From positions 18,071,382 to 18,135,381 of the forward strand of contig CM049317.1 of NCBI GenBank assembly GCA_026874595.1: a DNA stretch of 64,000 bases, written 5' to 3'. This DNA is from Sipunculus nudus. Its lineage: Eukaryota > Annelida > Sipuncula > Golfingiida > Sipunculidae. Below, in pieces: positions 46,880 to 60,200 of this stretch; the stretch's first letter is position 1, and each line of letters starts with the position of its first letter. The notes under the pieces were generated by a model. That model searched no databases. It was given only the letters and a program-made list of their open reading frames with translations, and was not told the DNA's origin. Made by a program: the position numbers and the translations under genes.

Positions 46880-48660
46880 CTTTGATGGTATTCTCATTTA
46901 CAAGACAGGTGGTGCTACCTACATTGACTTTTGCACAGTGTATGTCCCTGCTTATTTCACAGGAGGGGTTTGACATATCAGTCTGACATTAGGCATATGT
47001 ATATATCTCTTCGTTGTATATAAGACTGATGGTGCCAGGCACAATCATTGTATCCGCCAAAGCAGAGTTTTGCCAATACTATGTTTTCAGTCGGACACCG
47101 ACGCTGCCTCCATCGCCACATAGGATTTTGGAAAACTCCTCCATAACCACTGGGTAGAATTGTTAATATTCGGAATTATGATCGGTCACATGTGAACTGC
47201 TGCGCCCTCATTTTTGGTTGACCTCTGACCTTTCCTCTCTGCCCAGCGTCCATTTGTGCGTCTTTTTCCACACATAAACCCACATATCTCGGGAACCGTT
47301 TGACTGATCAGGAAAAATAATTGCACAAATGTAGCCCTTGGAAAGCTTTATAACATACACTAAAAATGGTGGCGCCACCTGCAACCATTTGTGCACAGCG
47401 TCCATCTGTTCATCTGCCTTGGGATAAAAACACATATCTCTGCATTGGTTGGACTTACCCACCTGAAATTTTGCATGTGTATACATCCTGGACAGCTTTC
47501 TTGATTTTATGACAGGTGGCGCTACCTACAATCACGTTTTAGCTGCAGACATCCAAGCTCATATCTCGGGAACCGTTTGACCAGTTTGGCCAAAATTTTG
47601 CATGTGTATAGATCTCCCATAGCTCTTTATCATACGCAAAACTGGTGGTGCCATCTGTAACCATTTTTGCACAGCGTCCATCTGTTCATCTGCATCGGGA
47701 TAAAATCACTCATATCTCGGCAGTGGTTTCACTTATCCACCTGATATTTTGCAGGTTTATACATCCTTTATAGCTTTCTTAATTTTATGACAGGTGGCAC
47801 CACCTACATTCATATTTACGCTGCAGACATCCAAGCTCATATCTCAGGAACCATTTGACAAATTTGGCAAAAATGTTGCATGTTTATAGATCTCACATAG
47901 CTCTTTATCATACGCAAAACTGGTGGTGCCACCTGCAATCATTTTTGCACAGCATCCGTCTGTTTGTTTGCTGTGGCATAAAATCACTCATATCTCGGCA
48001 GTGGTTTGACATATCTGTCTAAAATTTTGCAGGTTTACACATCTTTGATAGTTTCTGGATTTTGTGGCAGGTGGCGCCACCTACATTTATGTATACGCTG
48101 CAGACATTCAGGCTTATATCTCAGGACTGGTTTGACATATCCCCCTGAAATTTTGCATGTGTATAGATCTCACATAGCTCTTAATCATAAACAAAATTGT
48201 CGGCGCCACCTGCCACCATTTTTGCTCAGCACCCGTCTGTTTTTCTGCCGTGGGCTAAAATCATTCATATCTCAGTAGTGGTTTGACTTATCTGCCTAAA
48301 ATTTTGCATGTTTATATATCCTGGCCAATTTTCTCGATTTTATGACAGGTGGCACCACCTACATTCACGTTTATGCTGCAGACAGCCATGGTATTATGCA
48401 ACACACCTCACTCTATTCCCCTTGCCACTTAATCCATGCCTCACTTCTTGGACAGCTTTCTGGATTTTGGTGTAGAAGGCGCAACCTACATACACATATC
48501 GGCTGCAGACATCCAGGCTATTATGCAACACACCTCACTCTATTTCCCCTTGCCACTCAATCCATGCCTCACTTCACCTTTCCTACTCTGATTTTGACGG
48601 ATACACGTAGTCGCTTGTTGACTACCCATATTCTAGATTTTGTGTTGTGTGCACCCATGC
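46880..48660. repeat. 277-bp higher-order array around a GGTGGCGCCACC palindrome
   Basis: Regular core at 47240-48370: TGGTGGYGCCACCTG at 47367, 47643, 47921 and 48198, alternating with AGGTGGCGCYACCTACA at 47514, 47792, 48069 and 48347, giving spacings of about 131 and 147. Between them CATATCTCGGGAACCGTTTG and AAATTTTGCATGTGTATA recur. The right edge changes to two copies of TATTATGCAACACACCTCAC (48393, 48521). Confidence 0.9.
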
Positions 48661-51246
48661 CAGAATTGAAGCAGTGATGTTTGTTTAATTGTTTCTTGTT
48701 CTAGGTGTTTAGTACTTGCATTGTTCATATACATGTTACACATGTTCTTGAAAAGTAATGGTCCAGCATTGAAGCATTATACCTGGTGTAATCTCATTGA
48801 ACAGGTTCGCATTAGGCCTGTAGGCCTTGTTTAATAGATTTTTGATTATTTAACAACAGTAAGACATCTTTAACAGTACTTATTAACATTAAAGCCCTTT
48901 CCTAATTGATTATCAATAACCTAGCCGTAGCAGGACTTTTTCAAAACGAAATCTGGAATTTTGTATGCAGTGGTATTATATTGTTTATTTTTTGTTGTGT
49001 ATAACTATTTTATACATGTTATTTTGGTCTGTTAATTTTCAGAGTTTGCTTTGTCAGTGGGGGTTGCAAAGAAGTTCCGTGTATGTGTAACTTACATATA
49101 TAACGATCCTTTTCTTTGAATTATAAATAAAATATTTACTTTATAAATATATACATGTATATATATATAATTATACATTTTTTTAAATAACAGAAATTGA
49201 TCTCAAATAATATTTTTTACCTGATGCTTTAAATCACAGTTTATGAACTCAATATAATGTGCAATATAAAAAAAAATGAGTCGCTTTCTTTCTCTGAAAA
49301 TGTTAATTGTCTTGGTATTATGATCATGACTGATTAAATTGCATGTTTTTTACACAGTTTTAAACACTGTTATTATTACTATTAAATATTAGTACTCTCT
49401 ATTGGTTTTCAACGTTACGTTGTAACATGTTTCATAATCATGTTATATGCATGTTTAAGCTAATACTGTTCAAATTCAGTTTACACATCTCTGCTGGACA
49501 AAAGCCAAGTCTCGTTTAAAATAAAAGTTGATTCCGTTTCTTAATGTTGGCTTTTCTATGAGTGAGTCACAACGTTTATCACATTTTTACTTGTGTTCGT
49601 GCTTGTATGTATTTTTACATTGTCAGCTCAGATACAAATCACCTGGCATTGGGGGGGGGGGGGGGGTGCAGAAAAAAAAATAAACGTGAACACTTCCTTT
49701 TCGAGTTTGAATACACACACATATATATAAAGAACAATAGGTCTTTGACCTAGTACCCAACCTAAAATCACACCCCAATTATTGTCATTATTCTGCGGGA
49801 ATATATGCTACAGATCCAGCCTTTAACCAGAAATATTTAAATACGAGTAAACCTACAATACAGGAATATGTTGAGGATACATATGTGTATCGATGATTAA
49901 AAAAAATTAATTGAATCTACATTCCTTAAGGACGATACTAATAAAACCCCATGGACTAGTCAGTCAAAGATACATATACGTCACTATACATGTATATACC
50001 TAGCGCCATTTCGGCCCTCTGACATTTTACAACCAACGTACTGATTATCGGAGTCCTTAAATCCTTCATCGAAGAACGCACTTTAAGGCTTTATGAGGAT
50101 ACAAATATTTTCATTTCTGACAGCGCTTCATGGCCTAAAAGAAGGCTGTCACGACATAAACTAGACCAATCATTAGCATCTAGTATTCTTTCTTATAAAA
50201 TCTATCATGAACAGGAAAAATTCCTTTTTATCTCAGCATTTTGTTCAATCCCTCCGCCTGTTTGTTGAATTTGTGACCGCATCAATACAAGCATGACTCG
50301 CATGGGCTACTGGATGCAGGCAGCTTGTACGCGATACAGGAAATAACTCTATTGAGACGGAATTTCAGTTTGGGTTTTGAGTTCACATGAACTTTTTGTG
50401 ATAATTCATAATTCGTCGCCTTATGTTAAGATAATGGGCTGTTTACCAGGATATGAATTGTACATGATGGAAGACCACTGCGATGCATTCCTCGATATGG
50501 CTTGTATCACGACTCAAGTTAGGCTTACCACCCCTTTACTTAAAAAGCCTTTTGAGCCGTGTTGTCACGGCAATATATAACTATACGTACATTTAATTTT
50601 TTGTTATTTCAGAATTAAAAAAGAACCCTTCTAGATGAATAATTTAAGTTCGTTCTTATCACTGAGCTAACTTTATGTTCCCGTGTATCCTTCTGTAAAT
50701 TTCCCACATGCATATGTTGTCTAGCTGTTTGCTTGCCAAAGTTGATGGCCCATGCTTTTCTTGCCTACTTGTGATTTTTAATTTTGTAAATTAAATGTAA
50801 TCATCTCATTTTAATCTTACGGGACTGAATGGTCTCACTTACCCTCAAAATTAACAAATATTTGCAAGTTAATAAACGCAATGAGATTAAATAAAAAACT
50901 TGCACTTTTCTGTCCGTTACCCAAGAACTAATCCTTTAATCAAATCCTGTATCGATATGTGCTAGTCAGTATTTTAAAAACATACGTTATCACCATTTAA
51001 GAGTTTAAGTTGTTATGGTGTACATAAGACAGTAAATAACACTACTACTTTTAAGGTTTAAAAAATAATCTGGGTATGGCCCCCATACCCCTTCAGGATA
51101 TAACTTGTGTGTCTAAACATCTTTTGGATATTCCTATCCCTATTTAAAGGTGCTGAAATGTGCATGCAATAACATGCCCGAGGATGAACCAGTTGCGTCC
51201 ACACACTGTTACATGGTTGGTAGGAGCTGTTAAATGTATCATTTGC

Positions 51247-51247
<1 letters not shown>
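48660..51247. other. Intergenic, no gene seen
   Basis: AT-rich; a poly-G run at 49650-49666. Open frames here are short and lack motifs. Confidence 0.5.
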
Positions 51248-51290
<43 letters not shown>

Positions 51291-51310
51291 TTATTATTAT
51301 TATTATTATT
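51248..51310. repeat. (AT)n followed by (ATT)n
   Basis: About 38 bp of TA then about 25 bp of ATT; close to the left edge of the duplicated block. Confidence 0.95.
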
Positions 51311-51650
51311 AAAGCTCACCTTCGGGCATCGATATTGCACCTTTATTTCTAAATTCTATATACACCACCCACCCTCCCCTTTAAACACCGGTCTAGGTAT
51401 TTCTAAAATTGATACATACATTTGATACCTGTTTTTGTACATGTTCGATTGACAAAAATATCAATACATAAACGTTTTCACAGCTCTAATATATCATTTA
51501 GGGACTTCAATATTTTTCTGGACTATTTCAAGATTCAGCTGAGCTTACTCTCAGCTTTGCATCCCGTTAGTTTCGCAAAATCATAAATACTAGAGTAATA
51601 TACTCCTCTACGAATTTTTTATATGCCATCAAACATTTATATACACACTT

Positions 51651-51651
<1 letters not shown>

Positions 51652-51707
<56 letters not shown>
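51652..51707. repeat. (AT)n microsatellite
   Basis: About 56 bp of TA followed by GTGTGTGT. Confidence 0.95.
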
Positions 51708-51710
<3 letters not shown>

Positions 51711-52149
51711 TGTGTGTGTCTAAGGCAGCTTGTATATAAACTAATACAAGAACCTTCAAGAAAACGGAACCTAACCAGACAACAGATCTATTACGATCAT
51801 ATTTATATGGAAAGAGCAGCCACAATCAGAATCAGCTGTATAAGAGACAAAGGTAAAGAAAATCAAAACAAACAAAAGTAAAAAATCAGAACGACCAATG
51901 AACACCCAACATATAATTTCAGTTACCGGCAATTGAATTTTGTATTCAAACCTGTCTTAGATTAAATATATTTGAATCAACATGAAGTTTTTACATTTTA
52001 CACGTGATTTTGTTTTATAATTATTCTTAATGACAAATAATGCACAGATATTTTATCAGGATATTGAAATTCAAAACGGTTCACCGACCATCAGAAACCG
52101 CCCACACCTCTGGTTTCTACAGTTCGAAATCGTGTGGAAAAAGCATAAT

Positions 52150-55100
52150 CTAAACGATAACTTCACAAATATATAAATTGCACCTTATTCGCATCATACC
52201 ATAAAGCAGAGCGACTTGATTAAGTCGTCGTGATCGCCGGGCTTTCCTCGATGCCAGTTGTAGTAGCCGATTGTTTCACCAGTTGATGTCAATTTCCACT
52301 GCCCTTCTCTCTCCTAATCGGACCTTGATGTCCAGTATTCCCCTCTGTAAAATAAAACGTGTGTATCCGTATATTTGGGTTCAAATGCCTCTCAAAACAT
52401 CGAATCAAAATGTTTCAAATAAAGTAAATGCAAGTTCGTTTAACTATTATTAAGTGGGTGGTATTATATATCTCCACGTGTTATCAAGATATGTGTATAT
52501 ATTTTAAATGAATCACTTTGTCTTTGAGACTGCTGAAAGTCCATTTGCACTTGTTGTCCGGTCGCCACTGGACTCAACCTAGTTTTATGGTAAAAAGTTT
52601 TTTCTTTGTGGATTTTGTTTGCCCACATATCAGATGTGAAAAATATGTTGGTTGGCCCGCTGTCAGCCTTTGGCAATTTTTGCTAATCAGCATTAAAAAG
52701 GCCGCCAAAATAATGCGAAAATAGCAAAAAGGACGTAATTACCTTTACATTTGACATAGAGGGTCATCTAATACATGGATTCTTGGGTATTATGGTTCAT
52801 TTCTCATATAATTTTAGTCATAATGACCACTATTTTAATGTAGCTGTTCTCCCATTTGAAAAAAAAACTGTAAATATACTGAACACGTGATTTGGTTAGT
52901 ACGTATGTTCCAAAGCAATCTGCAGATCGAGGGAAATAAATTGAACTAATCAAACACTCAAGTATAAATAAAGATGAGATAATCAAACGTTCTGGAAACC
53001 ATCTGTTATACATTATAAAAATAATATGCTTTTTTGTTACCTATGTATGACCTTCATAATGAAACAATAAGAGCAATTTTGAAGTCTTGTAGGGTGACCT
53101 GCCTATCTTTGAAACGTTTCCTCCGCCTTACCACTGAAAGCATAAATTTTTACAGGTGATCAGAAAAATAGTTGTTTTTTTTTAAATTTGATCATCAGGC
53201 ATACGAGTGATGAGACTTGTTTATCTCTCTGTGGCCTTGTGCATGATGTCGATGGTGCTTGGAATATCTGGCCGCTGCAGGACAGCCTTGTTTGGAACCT
53301 AATTTTGTAGACGTAGCTGGAGCAGTTTGTGGAGGTATCTTGGTACCCAGTTTGTCCTGTTGTCTCTTGTACATCGTCCGAGTTTCCCAGCAATGTTTCT
53401 AGTGAGTATGACTGTACGGTAACCTTTCAGTTTTGTGACAGAACCGATTCCCTTCCTTCCTGTACTTTCTCTCAAAGTCTGCCAAATGCACTGCTCTCTT
53501 ATGATAATCCGTTGTTGACCATTGCATCCATGTTGGCTTTGCGTGTTGGACGTAGGTGATGTTTGGGACGTCATCCCGGTTCTGTCCTGTTTTTGTCCTT
53601 TCTAGTTAAATGGACATTCGGGAGGTAGTTGAATCATCATCTCAATTTTCCTAGTGCTGACAGTTTTTGCAGGCTGAAGAGAACCAGTTTCCTCTCCAGT
53701 TGCATCTCTTGTTAACTATCGGTGTTGAATGCGCAGTCGTCATCTAAACGAAGGTCTCTGATAAAAGTATTCCTTACTATTGTAATGACCTTCAGTAACA
53801 TGTGGTTGAAAGTTTACCATCAGTACCCGTATTACAGTCTCTGAATGACTCTGCCATTCTGTAGTGCTGAAAACATCAAACCGAGATCATTTCTGCTCGA
53901 CTCCGTAGATCACTGGAAATGCATCAAATAACCATCCAAAGTTGATTTTTTTTACTTTGTGGACATTGCTTGTTGATTTTAGGCATCCGTGCATGACCAA
54001 TAAAATAAACAGTGATGGAAAAAGTGTATATGGTTGCCATCCTACAATTCAACTTTCTTGGTTATGTTCTAGGTCATTATTTAGTTCAAACTGAACAAAA
54101 TTGGACCTGAACGCGTTAAACATTTCTCCATAAATAAAACCAAGGCATGTTCGATAACCTTGGTCTTTAGAGTTGTTGTGTCATTAGCATCGTACACAAG
54201 CCATGTTCACAATTTCTTACATGTATGACAAGTCCAACTTAATAGTGTGTTTTTTTTACAAGGCTATGATTTTAATACTCTGAATAAGACTTACAATAGG
54301 GCAGTTCATGGGTGCTTTTATGTGTTCTCAAAGTATCTTTAACATGGAAATAAAAAAATATATATATAATGCCGGATAAAAACTCCGTTTATAACGGATA
54401 TTTGTTTAAAATAACACTCTTTTTACGCCAGGTATGAATATCATAACACCCTGGATGAACGTTTTATATTCATATTTAATAAGTGTTCTTAAACATTCAG
54501 AATAGCGGTAAAAATAGCTGCCACAATGAAGAGAAAGGCTGTTTCTATCATTATATATTAGTCATCAAATATAAATGCTTTAACATACCATTGTGTTCGA
54601 ATATGATCATTTGAGGCATTTATCGCCACCCACATAAATATTATTACTGGTCTATGGACCAGTTTATGCTTTATGCTAATTTGTCAATAAGACGTTGACA
54701 CAATGCCATAACCTGGAACTGGAGGAAACTAAGTTTTAAGGGTTAACTAAACTGCCATTGATAAAGTTAGAATGCCATAATAAATGGTTTCCCTGTGAAA
54801 TTCCAGATGTAGCCAATAGACTATGCAGCTAAAAGCAGGTTCTTTCATTATATCATGAATGGTTTTAATTACATGAATTAAACAGATGCTCTTCTCAGGA
54901 CACAGTATGTATATTTAAATATTGGTGCTGAAGGGTATTTAAATAATTATAGGTATAGAGGTATAACTGTGTTTACAATTTGAGGGGGAAAATATGCAAT
55001 AATTAAAAAAATTACATTTATGCAGATTTCAACAGACCAGACCAGAGTCACTAGTTTATAGACTCCTCGAAGAACTAGGTTGACCAAGTTGTGGGTCAAA

Positions 55101-55637
55101 TTTGAAAACAAAATGTGCAATACTTATGGAGTAAACACGAATTTTACATTTTTGCAAATTTGAACTTGAAGATCATGGTCAAGGTCACCGGTTTTTGAAT
55201 ATCTTAATTCATTTCATGTATTGTGTTATGTATGTATATATAAAACATTTTTATAAAATGTAATTTTTACGATGAATGTTTTAATTTAGTTTGTATTTCG
55301 TGTATGCATCTGGAACTCATACCCAGTTGAAAATCTACCGAATTTGCCATGATGGTAAAGCAAGATGAAAGGAGGTTCTAACAAATGAGGTATATTTGGG
55401 TGACATCAAATGTCTGCAAACCATTACCAGTTAGTGGAAAGATGCTCTTCAAATGGTTCTGCTCAACAAATGTTTCTATGTTCACAAGCTGTCCATTCTT
55501 ATATGAGCAAACACTTGCATCGCCTGCCTAGTTGCTTTTCGCAAATCTCCGCCTGTAACACGATGACCTCTGGCTGCCGTTTCTCATAAGTCTTCCTCGT
55601 GGAAAAAAGTACCCGAATCCCCGAGGGCAAGCACGTC
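52150..55637 (-). pseudogene. Lectin C: truncated CTLD pseudogene
   Basis: Two exons homologous to lectin D. 55637-55428 encodes ACPRGFGYFF, NGSQRSSCYRR and the helix with QLVNIETFVEQNHL, but TGG (NWVGA in D) is TAG at 55530-55528. 52344-52150 keeps GNTGHQ and, after a frameshift, TSTGETIGYYNWHRGKPGD, so the W-rich core is in two frames; an early stop follows. No counterpart of lectin D's two upstream exons is seen; the place they would occupy is reached by the (AT)n at 56104. Splice sites around both exons are still recognisable. Confidence 0.8.
53160..53800 (-). mobile_element. LINE reverse-transcriptase relic in the lectin C intron
   Basis: Reading the minus strand from 53800: a degraded FADDCA box (LDDDCAFN), TKLKGYRTVILT, ETRTMYKRQQDKL, RYLHKLLQLRLQN, VPNKAVLQRPDIPSTIDIM and RMPDDQI. 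This is the standard LINE palm-to-thumb order, broken by stops. Orthologous in position to 57720-58460. Confidence 0.8.
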
Positions 55638-55644
55638 CTACGAT

Positions 55645-56100
55645 TAGCAATAATACAGTAGTATTGTTTAATTCTGTTGCATCGTCAATTGCGAGAATGG
55701 TCCCATAACGACACCAGCAGGGGCTGGGGGTCAACCAGGCTGGATGTACCATTCCTGCAGGTCCTGGGTGTATGTCAATCGACATTGCTGGGTCGTAACA
55801 CAGAAGAACCCCCAAAGGTACAATCGTTTGTGAGTAAAATCCTACTGTTGTGCACAGTCTCCCCTTTAAGACTGCATAGCACCCACCCTTTGTGGGAGCC
55901 GCCCGTGTAAAATCTCATCGTCTATGCTGAGGTTGGATCTCAGGTTTAGGGCTATAGGACTTTGAGTCATGTCATATACCCCTGAGTCCCAGAAGCCCAT
56001 GCTTTGCTCGCTATCTTTGCATTTACAAAATTGTAATTGTAATCTAATATTGCTAATATCTTACGAGACTGAAGGGATAACACTGACAATCAAAGGTTAC
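55645..56100. other. Spacer between lectin C and the junction microsatellite
   Basis: Less AT-rich; GGGGCTGGGGG and ATGCTGAGGTTGGATCTCAGG are seen, but no gene or recognised repeat. A minus-strand frame to 55815 is a read-through of the lectin C exon. Confidence 0.4.

Positions 56101-56103
<3 letters not shown>

Positions 56104-56164
<61 letters not shown>
56104..56164. repeat. (AT)n microsatellite at the duplication junction
   Basis: About 61 bp of TA between the two duplicated blocks. Confidence 0.95.
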
Positions 56165-56166
<2 letters not shown>

Positions 56167-57070
56167 CTCAGGAACCACTTGACCATCCCTTTAGAATGGT
56201 TGTATTTCTATGAATATGTGTTGAGATATTTGGTGACGTGTATGCGTTTTCAAATGTAATATAACAACATATCCCAATCTGTTTTACAATATTTTCACTA
56301 CATAAAACTTTTTATCCGCTCTAATATGTAATTTAAGTGGTTGCCATACTTCTTCGACTATTTAAAATATCAGCTGTTCTTACTTTGAACAAGGCGTCCT
56401 ATTGTCGTGAGCTTCGCAGAATAAACTAATAAAAGAATAGACAACAAGAAATTGTACTTAAATTCGACTAGAAATTTATTATATAGGATGATATTTTATA
56501 TAATAAAAGCTAACTGCTCCGAGTTAGCTATATGAATGACATTTGTAAAAAACACATAAGAAAACATAAAAATACATAAGAAAAACACTAGAACACTAAG
56601 AACCAGTGAACACCGTATATTTCATCTAAATTAACGGTAATGTAACTGTATGTTCAAAACTACATTCGATTAAAGATATTCAAATAAACAGCTCCATCTG
56701 AGTTAGCTATATTATTGACATTTGTAAAAAAAACATAAGAAAACATAAAAATACATAAAAAAACACTAGAACGCTAGTACCAGTGAACACCGTATATTTT
56801 ATCTAATTTAACGGTAATGTAACTGTATGTTCAAAACTACATTCGATTAAAGATATTCAAATAAACATTTCGCATTACCTTTCATAATTTTTATTTGTTC
56901 ACATATATTTGTTTTATAATTATTCTAAATAGGAGATCATACACTGATTTTTTTTTACAATATACTGTTAATCAAAATACCTAACTCATCTACTGGTATT
57001 GGTCTTCCGATGATCGGAAACGTCTGCATCTCTGGATTCCATGAGAACTACAGTCCAAAAAAAGCATGAT

Positions 57071-57288
57071 CTAAAGGTGAACTTCACAAATGTAATATCT
57101 AAATTGTGCTTTATTCATATCATACCATAATGCAGAAGGACTTGATATTAAAATGAAATTTTCTAGAGGCCCGTTTGGCTCTCCTGGATGCCAGTTGTAG
57201 TAGTTGATTGGTTCACCAGTCGATGTCCATTTCCATTTCCCTTCTTCTTCTTCATCAGACCCAGATGTCCAGTGTCCAGTGTCCCCCT
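57071..57288 (-). CDS. Lectin D exon 4, second half of the CTLD
   Basis: Acceptor TTGTTTTACAG, phase 1, stop TAG at 57073-57071. W-x-W, YYNW, GEPN and YICE mark the long-loop region. Confidence 0.88.
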
Positions 57289-60200
57289 CTGTAAAACAAA
57301 ACATTGTGTTTTCTGTATTTTTGGGTATAAATGCGTCTCAAGACATTTTTATCCAAATATTTCAAATCAGGCAAATGCAAGTTTGTTTAAATATTATCAA
57401 GTGTTTGGTATCAAATATTTCTACGGTATATCAAGATATGCGGAAATATTTAAATGAATCACTTTGTGTACCAGATGGTTAAACCAGTCATGGAATCAAT
57501 TGTAATTATGGAATTATAACATGATTCCTGTGTTAAGAATTTTCTACCTTTCCGTGTAGAAGTCAATTTAGATTAGCACATGAAGAGTCCCATAAAATAA
57601 TACAGACATGTTGCATGAAATCACAAAAAAAACAGAACCCCACGTCAGAGATACACGCAGAAAAAACATAATGGATCTTTTGTTCAATAATCGTCAATAT
57701 CTCTCTAGTCCAAAATGTGTGTGTGTGGTTGGGTGGAATGGATCCGTAGGTGGCTGGAGAGACCAGGAAACGCCAGGAAACTTTTCCCACAGGTTTGGTA
57801 TTTGTAGGATGGTGCACCGCATTTGGTGTTAGTAGCTTTGTCTTTTCCCCTACGTTTCCTCTATAGCGACGCTGCACTGCTCATCTGATCTCACTCCAAA
57901 CGCTGCGGTCACCTGCGAGATTATCCAAGAATTCAATGTGAATTTGAAATCCCTCAGGCTGACCTTTCCGACATTCTTTGAAATGATTCCTCTGCAACTC
58001 GACTAAAACCTTGCATTGGCACAGATCACCAGAGCATAGTTGTAGACGATTTTAGAATGCGGTCTTTAGGCATACAGGTAATGTGACCTGTCGATATGAA
58101 TGTGGTCTTACGCATAATTTTGAAGGCGTTCTTTGGATATTCTGTTACTGATCCATGTTGGCCATCGGGACTAGTGATGTTGGGTAGCTAAAGTTTTCAA
58201 CTATACACCAGGTTGTAATCTTTCAGAGTTTCGTGGATGATTATATGAGAAACCGGAAGCTGGCTTAAATTTCATTTATGTATTCTTGCTTCTGACAGTG
58301 CAAAATTGTCGCAGGCTGATTAGAAACAGTTGCTTCTTTAGTTCATTTTTGCGTTAAGGGTGTTGTAGTCAACGAGAAGGCCTCAGATAACAGCCTCCGT
58401 CACTTAAGTAATGGCCTTCAGCCTCCTGGGGACGAAAAGCGTACTATTGAGCCTTTAACTTCTTATGTTATCATGTCACAGTGAATGTCAGCATGGGTAA
58501 CAAATCAAGCCAAACACAGAACTGCTTGACACCATTGGTCAATCAAAAGCCGTCCTTTGCTTCCCCACAGTCCAAATTACGAACTCCATCCCGCTCGGAA
58601 ATAAGCGGATAGTTATGCGTTTTTACTTGATAATTTAACTTTTCGAAAAATCATACCATGAGTATGAGATGCTATTAAACCTTCGCACTCTCATGGATTA
58701 CTCATGCACGCGTCTAAGTTTAACCAAAAAGGTAAAATATGTTTTTAGTGTCTACAGGGATTTCAGATATTTGGCTCCTTGTCATAGTGTTTAAATCTTG
58801 TATCGATCGACAGTCCGTCTTGACCACTAGACTAAATTCTACTCTTTTTGAAATATCGTATGGTATAATTTGCTGTTGCGTACGATTGCAATAGAATATT
58901 TCTAGATATACTCCGTGGTAAGACACAACATCACTGTATACTGTCATTTCCCCTGTTTTTAACAAGGTATAAATGGGTCAACCAACTCCAATCTTACTCC
59001 AACACAATCTAATTCTAAAGAGTTCAAAGGATCGCGCCCCTATACAAAGCTTGAACATATGTCTTATTTGTCTATAGTTTTCATTTATTTTCATTTGATA
59101 TATTTGACAAGCTAGTATCTTTAATCTTCACTTTATTGTTCTGTATGTGTGTCGATAAAACAAAGATTGTATTATGTGTATGCATCTGAACCCAAACCCC
59201 CTCCAAAAAGGAGGCCATCTTGGTAAAACATTTTTTAAGTACACCAAAGGGTGAATGAGGTTCTTACTGCTGAGGTACATTAAGATGACACTAACTGACA
59301 CTTTGTCAGAAAAAAAATTACCAGCCAGTGAGAAGATGCTCTCCAGATGTTTCTGCTCAACAAACGATTCTATGCTCACAAGCCGTCCATTCATACTGCA
59401 GCCAGTTTCAGCGCCTACCCAGTTACTTTTCATATCCACCCGCCTGTAACATGATGACATCCAGCTGCCGTTTTTAATGTCTTCCACATGGAAAAAGTTA
59501 TCGAACCCCCGAGGGCAAGCTTGTCCTAAGAATAGCCATAATGCAATATTATTTCATACTGTTGTGTGATAAATTCCAAGAAAGGTCTGAGATCGTCAAT
59601 AGAATGATATTAGTAATGTTCTCAGTGTATCTGCGTACTATTGCATTCTACTATTGTATGGCAAGAATTATCTAGAAAGGATACTGAAATAGTGATATTA
59701 ATCCTGATTCTGTCTTTCTCTCCTTGAATCCCAAACGGCAAGCCATTTTTCTGGAAGACAATAGACTAATAATATAAGATATATATTTGTCATCTCCATT
59801 CTGCTGTTCTATTCCCAATAAATCATGTTTACCAGCATGAAAATTATTAAGGAACGCGAAGGAGAACTTCCATGCATCCTTTAATAAGACAGACCAATAG
59901 AAAGTGGGACGGACATTTGTTATCATACGACACTGACTGACTCCATGCTGTACTTTCATGACTGATTTTCACTCATAGCAATATTTACCCTTCACTTTGC
60001 GCGGGCATTCAGGAAGCGTCTTCATGTCCTGTTGTATGGTCCTAGTCCTGTTCTCATCAGAACCACAGGAATTACAGACTGTCTTTCCATCAATCTGGGA
60101 GGATCTAAGATTCAGATTCAGGATGTAATCAGGAGTGCGTGTCTGGATTTTCTTATTTTCCTTAGTCTGCTCCTTGCAGTTAAGGCTTTCTTCTTGTGTT

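Larger units (their letters stand above)
51300..55640 (-). repeat. Segmental duplication, copy containing lectin C
   Basis: Collinear with 56165-59525: the 3' flank (CTCTAATAT near 51487 with 56317), the second-half exon, the intron phrases AAATGAATCACTTTGT (52505 and 57450), the LINE relic, GTGTATGCATCTGRAC (55301 and 59177), and the first-half exon. Well diverged, with many indels. Confidence 0.85.
56165..59525 (-). repeat. Segmental duplication, copy containing lectin D
   Basis: Partner of 51300-55640. Includes an internal tandem duplication (56500-56690 and 56691-56868) of GACATTTGTAAAAAACA and GTGAACACCGTATATTT, absent from the other copy. Confidence 0.85.

Noticed and set aside
53299-53574. 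91-codon frame as a cellular gene
   Set aside because: Part of it reads as LINE thumb sequence interrupted by stops in neighbouring frames; a relic.
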